A stretch of 64,000 bases of DNA from Moryella indoligenes (lineage in GTDB: Bacteria > Bacillota > Clostridia > Lachnospirales > Lachnospiraceae). Position 1 is the first letter of the stretch. Each line of letters begins with the position of its first letter. Of this stretch, positions 7,503 to 15,336 are shown in pieces. The DNA lies in NCBI RefSeq assembly GCF_030812885.1, contig NZ_JAUSTO010000007.1:1-64000 (forward strand), written 5' to 3'. The translations under genes and the position numbers were made by a program. A model generated the notes under the pieces. That model saw nothing but the letters and a program-made list of their open reading frames with translations, was not told the origin of the DNA and searched no databases.

Positions 7503-9803
7503 TTACCGGAATAATCTGTTTATCTCTTGATCAATATGCTGCTCATAAGCATCAAATTGATCTTTATCATACGGTATTTTACTATCATAACAGTCTATCA
7601 GTTTAAACGGAACTCCATAATCACTTACTTTACGTGCATTGGGAGAAAGGGCATTGTATTCAAGTTTTTGAAGAAGTAAACCCAATCCAGCCACATCTTC
7701 CATAGCGATATCCTCTGACTTTGAAATTTGGTATCGGAAGAACACATCAAAAAGGCCGAGATATTTTACTAAATGATACTTAAAAACATTGTAAACGAGA
7801 TCAGCTACTTGCCGCATTGCTTCATCCTTTGTTTTGGGATTATCTTTCCGCCCGACATAATACTGTACCATTGAAAGAAAACCGCCTGAAAGATATGAAC
7901 TCAATAGATTTGTTATCAATGAGTACTGCTTCTGTCCTACTCGTATTACAATAAGTTGTTTAAGTTTCTCTTCGCGTACAATGGGCAAGATAATATCCAT
8001 AATGGCTTGAAATCCGGGCCAATATAGTCGGTGAGCATTGCTGCCCGCCAATGTTATTGAGACACGTTTAATATCTTCAAGAGTCCACCATGGTACACTT
8101 GAAATATAACCGTATAGTGTTAATTTATCTTTTGGCCCAACAACCCGAAAACAATCAAATACTTCTGATGGGATTTTGGATGCAATGATCTGAGCTCGGA
8201 TATCCTCCTTATCTTGGCGTTCAACTTCAGATAAATATTTATCTTTTGTTATCTGGTAATCAACATCCGTTTTCGGGAAAGCTATATCATAGTTTTTATG
8301 TTCCAGTATTTCAGGTTGTCCATTCACAATTTCCTCAAAATTATTATTCAAATCTATAACTCTTCCAGAATAGTGTTGGTAAAACCTACCCGCCCGACCA
8401 GCTATATTTTTAGCGTCAAATTGCCGTAGAGGTTTTATCCCCTTTTTGTTTGATGTAATAATTATGTTTTTTGCTGAAGTGTTTACACCTTCAGTGATAG
8501 TCGTAGTCGAAAAGAGACATAGTAATGTCCCCTCATTAAATAAATTTATAATTTCTTTCTGGATGTATTTGGGGATAAGGCTGTGATGGATACCTATCCG
8601 GTCTTTCAACGCTTTTAATACAATCCAATCATTGCCAAATGTGTGTTCCAAATGATTTAAAAATATTTCATAAGTAGAACTTTCTATCCCTGAACAAGTT
8701 TCTTGAAAAGAAGAAATCAGCATTTGATCCCTTAATAAAGTTTTGGCATACATTTCTGTATCGGCTCTTCTGCCACAATAAATAATCGTATTTTCTTTAG
8801 GCGTGCTTAACGATTTAATTATATTGGCAATTTTCTGCCCTTTACTTATAGAACCAATTTCTACTGGGATTTCATCTATATAATATTGACGTTTACCTTT
8901 TACTGTTGTGTATTCCTTTGAAACAATTTCAAATTGATTGTAACGTAAAAAAGAAAACCCATTATCTTCCGCAAAATTATTAAACGATTTATGTTGCTGG
9001 GTACCAGGTTGGGGAAGTGCCATATATGGACCAGCTAATAGCATATCGCTTGTCAAATTACAAATAAATTCCAATGCTAAACGGTACGCGGTATCTCGTT
9101 CGTTTTCGCCAGATGTTTCCGAATCAATGATAAAACTGTTATCAATTTTATAAATCTCATCAATAAAGGCAAAATCAAAGTGAAGCTGTTGGTGCGAATC
9201 CATAAATGACAAGAATCGCTCGGGTGTAAAAATAAAGATATTTCTTTCGGATAGACTAAATTCTTCTTCGCTTAGGGAATGAATCTTATATGATTGAAAT
9301 GTGTCCAACTTGCATAAACGGGCGTAATTTTCGGATAAAAGGCTAATTGCCGGAAAAATCAAAAGGACATTCTGATACTGCATCTTTTGTATAATTTCAT
9401 ATACCAAAAAGGTCTTTCCAAAAGAAGTAGGTGCAGTCAAAACAAAACGATTTTGTTGCCCGATTTTAAAACTGTCAAGAACGTTCTTTTGATACCGATG
9501 TAATTTGCTAGTTCCTCTAATAAGGCTGGCATCATGAAATAGAGCACTTATGGTAAGTGTTTTGATATTTTCATCAGATATACGGCAATCTGTAAACTTA
9601 TCTTTGAACAAGTCAAAATATTGCGGGATTCCCGCTTCATTAGCCAAAAATATAAGGAAATTCATATCTGCTTCAGAGATAGGCTCATTTTTTATAAAGT
9701 CAAAAAAGCCACATACTTCTTTTACAAAAGTTGCAGCATCTGAATTCTGTTTGTATGAATAGTACGCTTTAATTATATTAGCGGTTCTCGTGAGTCTATC
9801 CAT
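7503..9803 (-). CDS. hamB: Hachiman defence helicase HamB
   Basis: 766 residues, superfamily 2 DEAD/DEAH helicase of the Ski2-like type. Visible motifs: a Q-like RYQKNVLDSF near 103, Walker A APTSFGKTF near 124-132, motif II DEIY at 215-218, IYCGRRADTEMYAK before the second RecA domain, FSTTTITEGVN, and motif VI NIAGRAGRF. A C-terminal region of about 250 residues has no motif I know. Paired with the HamA-like gene just upstream (31-bp overlap), this matches the two-gene Hachiman antiphage system, in which HamB senses DNA and holds or releases the HamA nuclease. AAGGAG precedes the ATG. It is the last gene of the defence operon and is more A+T-rich than the chromosome. The HamB call depends mainly on the HamA neighbour. 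Confidence 0.82.
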   Translation of the reverse strand: MDRLTRTANIIKAYYSYKQNSDAATFVKEVCGFFDFIKNEPISEADMNFLIFLANEAGIPQYFDLFKDKFTDCRISDENIKTLTISALFHDASLIRGTSKLHRYQKNVLDSFKIGQQNRFVLTAPTSFGKTFLVYEIIQKMQYQNVLLIFPAISLLSENYARLCKLDTFQSYKIHSLSEEEFSLSERNIFIFTPERFLSFMDSHQQLHFDFAFIDEIYKIDNSFIIDSETSGENERDTAYRLALEFICNLTSDMLLAGPYMALPQPGTQQHKSFNNFAEDNGFSFLRYNQFEIVSKEYTTVKGKRQYYIDEIPVEIGSISKGQKIANIIKSLSTPKENTIIYCGRRADTEMYAKTLLRDQMLISSFQETCSGIESSTYEIFLNHLEHTFGNDWIVLKALKDRIGIHHSLIPKYIQKEIINLFNEGTLLCLFSTTTITEGVNTSAKNIIITSNKKGIKPLRQFDAKNIAGRAGRFYQHYSGRVIDLNNNFEEIVNGQPEILEHKNYDIAFPKTDVDYQITKDKYLSEVERQDKEDIRAQIIASKIPSEVFDCFRVVGPKDKLTLYGYISSVPWWTLEDIKRVSITLAGSNAHRLYWPGFQAIMDIILPIVREEKLKQLIVIRVGQKQYSLITNLLSSYLSGGFLSMVQYYVGRKDNPKTKDEAMRQVADLVYNVFKYHLVKYLGLFDVFFRYQISKSEDIAMEDVAGLGLLLQKLEYNALSPNARKVSDYGVPFKLIDCYDSKIPYDKDQFDAYEQHIDQEINRLFR

Positions 9804-10678
9804 TTTATCACATTCTCCTTGATTTGCTTAACTTCCGATAGTGGTAAAAAGATAAAAAATAACCGGTAGTCAAACGAAGCAGGTACAATAATATTAAGCC
9901 GTGTATATTCTGAAGCAATATGCTCAATACACTTTTTTATGCTCTGATGATATTGATCAGTGCAGTTTTTTTGATAAGCAATAAATATAGGGTATATTAA
10001 CCGAATCCCTCTATTCTTTATTTCTTGTGACAGCTTAATATCTGGATTTTCTTCCCACGAATTTAACAAGTTTTCAAGCTGTTCATTGTGTGTTGAGATA
10101 TGGAGGCGCTCATCTATGATTGCAAGTAAATTTCGATTCAAATATCCATCAGAAAGTGAAGTGCTTAATTTTTCCATCACGGGAGTTATTGCACTTTTAT
10201 ATTGCACATAGAATTTTGCTTCTCCAAACCATAAGTCAATATTCCCTTCTCTTTCCATTAAATGAAAAGCATCAAAACCTTTAGCCTCGCTATTTTCAAT
10301 AGGAGAATAAAAATATCCTCGCGCGGCAAGAACACTCGTGTTTAAAAACACACGCAAGATTAAATCCAAGAGTACTTCACCATAAAAACCATATTTCAGC
10401 TTAGTGTCCTCAGATGCTTCTGGGTTATAACGAATACGGCTAAGAATAGCTTTTCGCTGTTCACGCTCTAAAGCTGTGTAATCAATTTCATATTCGTTGA
10501 TTGCAAATTCCACAATACCATTATAGATAATCTTGGAAATTTCTTGGGGATTAGAATTACTGAAACAAATATCATTTTGGGAAGAAAGGCATGATTTATC
10601 TAAGCCGCTTTCTTGATGCGGCAATTTGCATTCAAATAAAATTGCATTATGTATGGCATTCTTTAGTGCATCTCTCAT
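9773..10678 (-). CDS. hamA: Hachiman effector HamA (DUF1837 nuclease)
   Basis: 301 residues. The centre has the layout of DUF1837/HamA, a PD-(D/E)XK-type nuclease: GFYGEVLLDLILRVF (98-112), then GFDAFHL with Asp136, then DLWFGEAKFY with Glu153 and Lys155, the likely metal-binding D...ExK set. HamA is the effector of Hachiman; known homologues cut DNA once activated through HamB. GGAGGG lies 8 nt upstream of the ATG. The gene begins 17 bp after the restriction enzyme gene and overlaps hamB by 31 bp, so co-translation is likely. No membrane segment. Family assignment is from motif and partner; no similarity search was possible. Confidence 0.82.
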   Translation of the reverse strand: MRDALKNAIHNAILFECKLPHQESGLDKSCLSSQNDICFSNSNPQEISKIIYNGIVEFAINEYEIDYTALEREQRKAILSRIRYNPEASEDTKLKYGFYGEVLLDLILRVFLNTSVLAARGYFYSPIENSEAKGFDAFHLMEREGNIDLWFGEAKFYVQYKSAITPVMEKLSTSLSDGYLNRNLLAIIDERLHISTHNEQLENLLNSWEENPDIKLSQEIKNRGIRLIYPIFIAYQKNCTDQYHQSIKKCIEHIASEYTRLNIIVPASFDYRLFFIFLPLSEVKQIKENVIKWIDSREPLI

Positions 10679-10695
10679 GCCTTATCCCTCCGATG

Positions 10696-11430
10696 TTAAT
10701 TTCCTGAATTAAACTCCACGAGCTTCTCCCAATCAATACTACCATCCTCAAAGCAAAACTCTTGGGTAAACTCCCGGACAAGCCGATTTGAAGCTTTTTG
10801 ATAGGAAGCATCAAATTCTTCTACATATTTCTCTGGCAGCTTATCCATGAAACGGATCAGCTTTATGTAGAATTCTTCATCTCCGGTCAATTCCGTCCAG
10901 AAATCCTTGCCTGCCAATTCCATATAGAATTTGGGAAGCCCACGGCTGGATGTTTTCTTCTTTCCGTAGCCATAGCCTACAATCGGGACAAAGCGTTTCT
11001 TTGCCTGCTGTGCCAGCTTGCTTGCCGCCATAAAGTTCTGCTCTTGTTTCTTGCGGCTGTCCGCATTGAAAACGCTTGTGCCAGATTTTACAGCAATAGC
11101 ATAGATAGTGTTGTCCCGCTCTACCATAATATCAACACCTTCTGCTAATGCCTTCTGTCCTTGTGCAGCAGCAGTAGCAATAGGTTCAAAGAAAACATTG
11201 CCAAATATTGTTTCCTCGGATGAGGACACAAAGGCAGCAAGGATTGCGTCAATAATTTGTGCAGCCCCATTCATAGCCTTCGCCCGGAACAAGTACGGGT
11301 TCTTGCGCTTCATAACTTTTTTGATGTTGAGCTTGTCAATATTGCTAATTAAGTTAGTGTAAAAATTATCCAATGCAGTTGCAATTGCTTCTACGATAGC
11401 TTCTTCATTGTAATTGCTATTTATTGGCAT
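10696..11430 (-). CDS. Type II restriction endonuclease, PmeII-like
   Basis: 244 residues. The segment NIKKVMKRKNPYLFRAK followed by SSSEETIFG is the hallmark of PmeII-type restriction enzymes. The nuclease core is visible as Glu72/Glu73, GVDIMV with Asp100, and AIAVKSG with Lys115 (a D-x-K variant of PD-ExK). It would cut unmodified DNA at a site protected by the adjoining methyltransferase; the recognition sequence cannot be read from the protein. It overlaps the methyltransferase by 14 bp and sits 17 bp before hamA. Complete, with no frameshift seen. Confidence 0.75.
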   Translation of the reverse strand: MPINSNYNEEAIVEAIATALDNFYTNLISNIDKLNIKKVMKRKNPYLFRAKAMNGAAQIIDAILAAFVSSSEETIFGNVFFEPIATAAAQGQKALAEGVDIMVERDNTIYAIAVKSGTSVFNADSRKKQEQNFMAASKLAQQAKKRFVPIVGYGYGKKKTSSRGLPKFYMELAGKDFWTELTGDEEFYIKLIRFMDKLPEKYVEEFDASYQKASNRLVREFTQEFCFEDGSIDWEKLVEFNSGN

Positions 11431-12613
11431 AACAGCTTCCTCCTATTTCGATAGCTTGTTTCAGTTTTTGATGGATGTCTGTCCCTCTGAATCGTTTTGT
11501 ACGGATTTCAGCGGATTGATCCGCAACAGAAAGTACCGCATTTCCCAATGCTAATGCCAGCCCAACCGGTACAGCATTACCGATCTGTCTGTATTTTGCA
11601 ACACTTGTCCCCATGAACTGCCAATCATCAGGAAACTGCTGAATACGGGCATATTCCCTGATACTTAAAGGTCGATCTTGGGTCGGATGGCACATCATAG
11701 TTGCTTTTTGTACCGGGGAGGTCACTAAAGTTGGTGAAGGCTGGCTATAAGATAATCTCCGATAAAATCCAACTTTTCCGCCGCCAGAACCATAAGCACC
11801 GCCCATGGCTTCTTTCCGAATATCTTCCGGTAGGTCACGCCAATTTCCGCCTTCCGGAACAAGACGGAGATATGTAAGGCGGTCTTTACTGAAGGCAGCA
11901 CATTCCCTGCAATTATTTTCCAAATCCCGGATGGTATCATTCAAGGTACGCCAACGGTATTGTGAGTTTTGGTGCATCTGGAAGTGTGTCGGGAATGGCA
12001 GGAAAATATCTTCATTGTCTCGGCTTCCAATTAACACAAATCGTTCCCGGAATTGAGGTACGCCATAATTGACGGCATCCAAAATCCCATACACCGTTTT
12101 GTATCCTAATTTATCAAATTCAGAGAGTATGACATCTAATACAGTTCCCAAATGCTGTTCAGGATCGTTTTTATCACGCTCCGCAAGAGGCATATGCTTT
12201 AACGGGGCAGACATAATCCCTTTTACATTTTCCATAATGAAAAAACGGGGACGGATATAGTCAATCATTCGGATAAAATCCATAAACAAGCTGCCCCTTG
12301 GATCGTTAATTCCCAGCCTCTTACCGGCAGTAGAAAACGGCTGACAGGGTGGGCCACCGCAAATCAGAAAAGGTTCTCCCTGCGCTAATCCAGTCTGTTC
12401 CAACAAATCTGTTTCATTGATTTCACGGATGTCACCGCCCAGAACCTTATGTCCATTTGCACGCATAGTTGCGACACAAGCAGGGTCAAAGTCTTGCCCA
12501 ATTACGATGTTGAGACCCGCTTTTGAAAGGCCAATATCCAGCCCCATTGCCCCTGAAAACAGGGAAATTACATCCCGATTTGAGGCATTATCTTTAAAGT
12601 GTAATAAATTCAT
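11417..12613 (-). CDS. DNA (cytosine-5-)-methyltransferase
   Basis: 398 residues from the ATG at 12613, which has GGGAGGAT just upstream; an earlier in-frame ATG at 12667 would reach back over the small HTH gene. All key C5-methyltransferase motifs are visible: motif I SLFSGAMGLDIGL, motif IV GGPPCQPFS with catalytic Cys90, motif VI MENVKG, motif VIII near QFRERFVLIG, and motif X RQIGNAVPVGLA. It transfers a methyl group from SAM to cytosine C5 and protects host DNA from the neighbouring PmeII-like enzyme. Vsr upstream repairs the T:G mismatches that arise when the methylated base deaminates. Confidence 0.93.
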   Translation of the reverse strand: MNLLHFKDNASNRDVISLFSGAMGLDIGLSKAGLNIVIGQDFDPACVATMRANGHKVLGGDIREINETDLLEQTGLAQGEPFLICGGPPCQPFSTAGKRLGINDPRGSLFMDFIRMIDYIRPRFFIMENVKGIMSAPLKHMPLAERDKNDPEQHLGTVLDVILSEFDKLGYKTVYGILDAVNYGVPQFRERFVLIGSRDNEDIFLPFPTHFQMHQNSQYRWRTLNDTIRDLENNCRECAAFSKDRLTYLRLVPEGGNWRDLPEDIRKEAMGGAYGSGGGKVGFYRRLSYSQPSPTLVTSPVQKATMMCHPTQDRPLSIREYARIQQFPDDWQFMGTSVAKYRQIGNAVPVGLALALGNAVLSVADQSAEIRTKRFRGTDIHQKLKQAIEIGGSCYANK

Positions 12614-12626
12614 GTATATCCTCCCA

Positions 12627-12836
12627 TTAAATCTTTTCTCCATCTGGAAGGACAAAATAGCGTTCAAAAGAACACCCCAATGTTTCTGCCAGATATTCTA
12701 AATCAGAGATTGTAAAGCTTTCCCGTTTCATTTTTGAATTGAAATTCTGAGGGGTAGTCCCCATACGCCTTGCCAGTTCCGCAACACTGATATTGCAGCG
12801 TACACAAAGCACCTTAATCTGTTCTGATATTGTCAT
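12627..12836 (-). CDS. Small HTH (Cro/C1-type) regulator
   Basis: 69 residues, almost entirely a helix-turn-helix of the XRE family: SVAELARRMGTTPQNFNSK is the HTH core, and LEYLAETLGCSFERYFV the following helices. Small HTH proteins of this size in RM operons (C proteins) control the balance of methyltransferase and endonuclease. Placement between vsr and the methyltransferase gene, with a 4-bp overlap with vsr (ATGA type) and a 13-bp gap to the methyltransferase, suggests that role here. No operator repeat was identified. Confidence 0.8.
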   Translation of the reverse strand: MTISEQIKVLCVRCNISVAELARRMGTTPQNFNSKMKRESFTISDLEYLAETLGCSFERYFVLPDGEKI

Positions 12837-13321
12837 AAGGGTACTCCTTTTATTTTATCAATATAGTCCCTTCTTTCGTCTGTCATAACATCAAATTGGC
12901 TCATCTGCAATTCAAAAATCAAATCTTCGACGGCTTGTACACATTCCCCTGTGTGTTTTTGTATCTCTTGACCCCCAAAATGCATGGGAATCCAATCCAT
13001 AGCAATTAGCTTGAAATCATTTTCCCGGTCACGGGCCATATTGCGTTCGATTTTTTTGATCCAATATTCCCGGTTATGACCAAGCTTTTGTTGCTTGATC
13101 TCCCAATTATAGCCGTGGAAGAACTCGCTGTCGCAAAAGATAGCAATCCTGTATTTTGTTATAGCTATATCGGGCGTACCCGGCAGCTTTTTATAATTTT
13201 TCCGATACCGGATGCCTTTGTGCCAGAGTGCTTTCCGTAGTATAACCTCAATACTGGTATCTTTTCCCTTAATATGGCTCATAGCTCGGCTCCGCTGCTC
13301 CTGGGTCATTACATCACTCAT
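12833..13321 (-). CDS. vsr: Very short patch repair endonuclease Vsr
   Basis: 162 residues. Vsr nicks 5' of the T in T:G mismatches left by deamination of 5-methylcytosine, starting short-patch repair. Visible: MTQEQRSRAMSHIKGKDTSIE at the N-terminus, KKLPGTPDIA with the catalytic Asp, then FCDSEFFHG, the FWHG-type region. The second position of this stretch is Asp-Ser-Glu rather than the common Val-x-Gly, a mild deviation. First gene of the apparent six-gene operon. Confidence 0.92.
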   Translation of the reverse strand: MSDVMTQEQRSRAMSHIKGKDTSIEVILRKALWHKGIRYRKNYKKLPGTPDIAITKYRIAIFCDSEFFHGYNWEIKQQKLGHNREYWIKKIERNMARDRENDFKLIAMDWIPMHFGGQEIQKHTGECVQAVEDLIFELQMSQFDVMTDERRDYIDKIKGVPL

Positions 13322-13361
13322 GGTTCTTCCTCACAGTAACCATTACTAAATTATAGGACAA

Positions 13362-13895
13362 TTAAAGGTTTTTTTGCAACATTTCTTGTAATGCATAAGA
13401 AATCGTGCGGAGTTCTTTGCCCTCTGTCGCAACTTTACCATAAGGCATACTTACGCCTGCCTTTAAGTCAATCGTAAATTTATCTGAATATGTCTTTTTA
13501 GCCCCAGAATGGTATTCAAGAGTAAATGTTACTGCTCTATCTATTCTCTGATAATCAAGTGTACAAATTCGTGACTGCCCCGGTGCCAAAACAGCATTAT
13601 TAAGTTGTTGCAAATAATCCCTATCATTTCGTATTTTATAGCATCCATTGAAATTAAAGTCATACTCAAACTTTGTTATATAAGCTGTCGATTTCCCAAA
13701 GTTCTTAACAACTAAGTAGAAAAATGGATCGCCTGCGTTAATTTCATCAGTATAAACTGAAATAAATGGTCGTGTTGATTCTTCAATCATCCTATTATTC
13801 TGGCGTAAGGTGGTTATAACTGTAACAACAGAGATAACTGCTAATATGAATGAAAGAATACACAAAATAATATTAACAATAGTTGATATATCCAT
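13362..13895 (-). CDS. Hypothetical membrane-anchored protein
   Basis: 177 residues. One N-terminal transmembrane helix (about residues 5-28, TIVNIILCILSFILAVISVV) followed by a short polar coil and a beta-rich domain beginning RPFISVYTDE. Phrases such as YLVVKNFGKSTAYITKFEYDF and LAPGQSRICTLDY recall the immunoglobulin-like folds of bacterial membrane proteins of unknown role. It lies 40 bp upstream of vsr on the same strand, so it may be part of the defence transcript. Complete; function unknown. Confidence 0.6.
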   Translation of the reverse strand: MDISTIVNIILCILSFILAVISVVTVITTLRQNNRMIEESTRPFISVYTDEINAGDPFFYLVVKNFGKSTAYITKFEYDFNFNGCYKIRNDRDYLQQLNNAVLAPGQSRICTLDYQRIDRAVTFTLEYHSGAKKTYSDKFTIDLKAGVSMPYGKVATEGKELRTISYALQEMLQKNL

Positions 13896-13917
13896 ATTTA
13901 ATCCCCCAATAGAATCT

Positions 13918-14400
13918 TTATTTTCCCGACTGTTCCATCATCTTTTTTGCCAATGTTTGAAATTGCCCGATGGTTTCTTCGTCCATCGGAAGAAGTTGCC
14001 CAATCTGTCCGGCAATCATAGCAGTCACATCGTCCATAGATAGCGGCTCCTGTTTTTGTTCTGCCAGTGCGTCTTGCATGGTCTGGAACATAGCGGCGGT
14101 CACAGCTTCTCCCGGCTGTTCTCCGCTGTCCATATCTTTCTTAATATCCCGCAGGATAGCAAGAAATACATTCTTTATTTTTTCAATCTCTGCTTCGTGT
14201 TCGCCCATCTTCTGTGCGTTCAGAAGTTGCAAATCCTGTCTTGCCTCTGCCCGATGTTCCGGGTGTTCTTTCATCAGATCGGACAGGGAAGCTGTTGCCA
14301 GTTCAATCAGCTGATTTCTTGCCATGATACCCTTTGCCGCTGTGTCTTGAAAATAAATCCGTATCAAATCCATCAGTTTCGGGAAGTTCCTGCGTTCCAA
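13918..14400 (-). CDS. Hypothetical helical protein
   Basis: Up to 160 residues. The frame opens with TTG at 14400; a stop lies just upstream, and an ATG at 14373 is the next choice. Neither has a good ribosome binding site, so the 5' end may be damaged. The protein is predicted to be almost all helix, with no membrane segment (ATASLSDLMKEHPEHRAEAR, then AILRDIKKDMDSGEQPGEAV). I do not recognise a family. It sits 22 bp before the membrane protein gene, back to back with the broken holin. The plus strand here is open too (13970-14314) but has no supporting signals. Confidence 0.45.
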   Translation of the reverse strand: MERRNFPKLMDLIRIYFQDTAAKGIMARNQLIELATASLSDLMKEHPEHRAEARQDLQLLNAQKMGEHEAEIEKIKNVFLAILRDIKKDMDSGEQPGEAVTAAMFQTMQDALAEQKQEPLSMDDVTAMIAGQIGQLLPMDEETIGQFQTLAKKMMEQSGK

Positions 14401-14426
14401 ACATCAATTTTAAGGAGGAAATCAAC

Positions 14427-14692
14427 ATGATTAACTGGAAAGTGCGTATCAAAAACAAGAGCTTTTGGATTGCTATGATTCCGGCGGTGCTTCTGCTGGT
14501 ACAGGTGATTGCCGCTGTTTTCGGTTATACCCTCGATTTGGTGAGCTGGGAGACAAGCTGTTGGCTGTTGTCAATGCCCTGTTCGCAGCCCTTACGATTC
14601 TCGGTATCGTGACTGACCCGACTACTGCTGGCATTGGAGATTCCAAACAGGCGCTTACTTACGAGACACCTAAAAAAGAGGACGCAGTTTAA
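14427..14692 (+). pseudogene. Phage holin (phi LC3-type), frameshifted
   Basis: TAAGGAGGAAATCAAC precedes the ATG. The first frame gives MINWKVRIKNKSFWIAM, a hydrophobic helix and GYTLDL; the natural continuation GELGDKLLAVVNAL, the second helix and DPTTAGIGDSKQALTYE lie in the +1-shifted frame. A single lost G near 14540 (GATTTG then GTGAGC) explains it. Repaired, the protein would be about 88 residues, the size of phi LC3/phage holins that open the membrane for endolysin. It is a relic of a prophage and the only plus-strand gene in the island. Confidence 0.8.
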
Positions 14693-14703
14693 CCTACGTC
14701 CTC
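14678..14703 (-). terminator. Second terminator behind ssrA
   Basis: 7-bp stem GAGGACG (14678-14684) / CGTCCTC (14697-14703). On the minus strand it is followed by TTTTTTAGG. It overlaps the end of the holin remnant. Confidence 0.65.
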
Positions 14704-14714
14704 TACTATGAAAA

Positions 14715-14759
14715 CAAATCCGACACAGTGCTTCACGAAAAAGAATGAGTTCGGATTTG
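14715..14759 (-). terminator. ssrA terminator
   Basis: 9-bp stem CAAATCCGA (14715-14723) / TCGGATTTG (14751-14759), 8 nt after the CCA end of tmRNA, followed on the minus strand by TTTTC. Confidence 0.65.
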
Positions 14760-14766
14760 CACTATT

Positions 14767-15107
14767 TGGTGGAGATGACGGGAGTCGAACCCGTGTCCAA
14801 AAACCGATTCCCCGTTCTTCTACTATCATAGTTCATTCTTTGACTTTCCCTCTGCCGCACGAAAATGAACATTCTTGCGGTTTCAGTAGCTTCATAGTAC
14901 GCCCACGCGGGCAAAGCTTAGCGCGCGTCGTTTCTCACATAGTCGACGCCTGGATCCCGAAGTGTGAGTGCTTCAGGTCAGACGGCAGGCCCTCAGGCCG
15001 CGTATGCTAATTCGTCGTTAGCGTTTATATTTAAGTTTGCCGTTTAACGCACCGCATGCGGATAGCTTCACCGGCTGCACGGTCCCTGTCGAAACCGGTA
15101 CATCCCC
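14767..15107 (-). ncRNA. ssrA: tmRNA (SsrA)
   Basis: 341 nt. The 5' end GGGGATGTACCGGTTTCGAC and 3' end GACTCCCGTCATCTCCACCA form the tRNA-like domain: the acceptor stem GGGGATG pairs with CATCTCC (one G-U), a T-arm GGGTTCGACTCCC is present, and CCA is encoded. The tag frame reads GCA AAC TTA AAT ATA AAC GCT AAC GAC GAA TTA GCA TAC GCG GCC TGA, giving ANLNINANDELAYAA, which ends in the usual protease-recognised AA after a hydrophobic stretch. With SmpB it frees stalled ribosomes and tags the product for proteolysis. The exact resume codon is inferred. It faces the island, which ends immediately after its terminators. Confidence 0.95.
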
Positions 15108-15234
15108 AAAGATATATTAAGTTTAGCACAGCCCTTTATGCGGGACAAGACCTGTGCGGATGAAATTTTGATGAACGCCGTGTGGAGAGGGGAAGGGATG
15201 TTCGGGGGCGGGGATGTGCTGCAAAAAGCGGTAC

Positions 15235-15263
15235 TTGTATATGCCGCGTCTTTGCCCTATGCT
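15235..15263 (+). promoter_or_regulatory. Possible promoter of the malic enzyme gene
   Basis: TTGTAT, 17-bp spacer, TATGCT. Each box matches consensus at about four positions. Confidence 0.35.
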
Positions 15264-15336
15264 ATGCTTATATGAAGGTGGCGGAGAACCCACGTAAACA
15301 ACAGCGAAGGCATAAAATGCACAGAAGGAGAACGCT

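Noticed and set aside
14767..14800. tRNA gene at the island edge
   Set aside because: The T-arm and CCA end look like a tRNA, but the 5' half, 300 nt away, and the tag frame show it is the 3' part of tmRNA.
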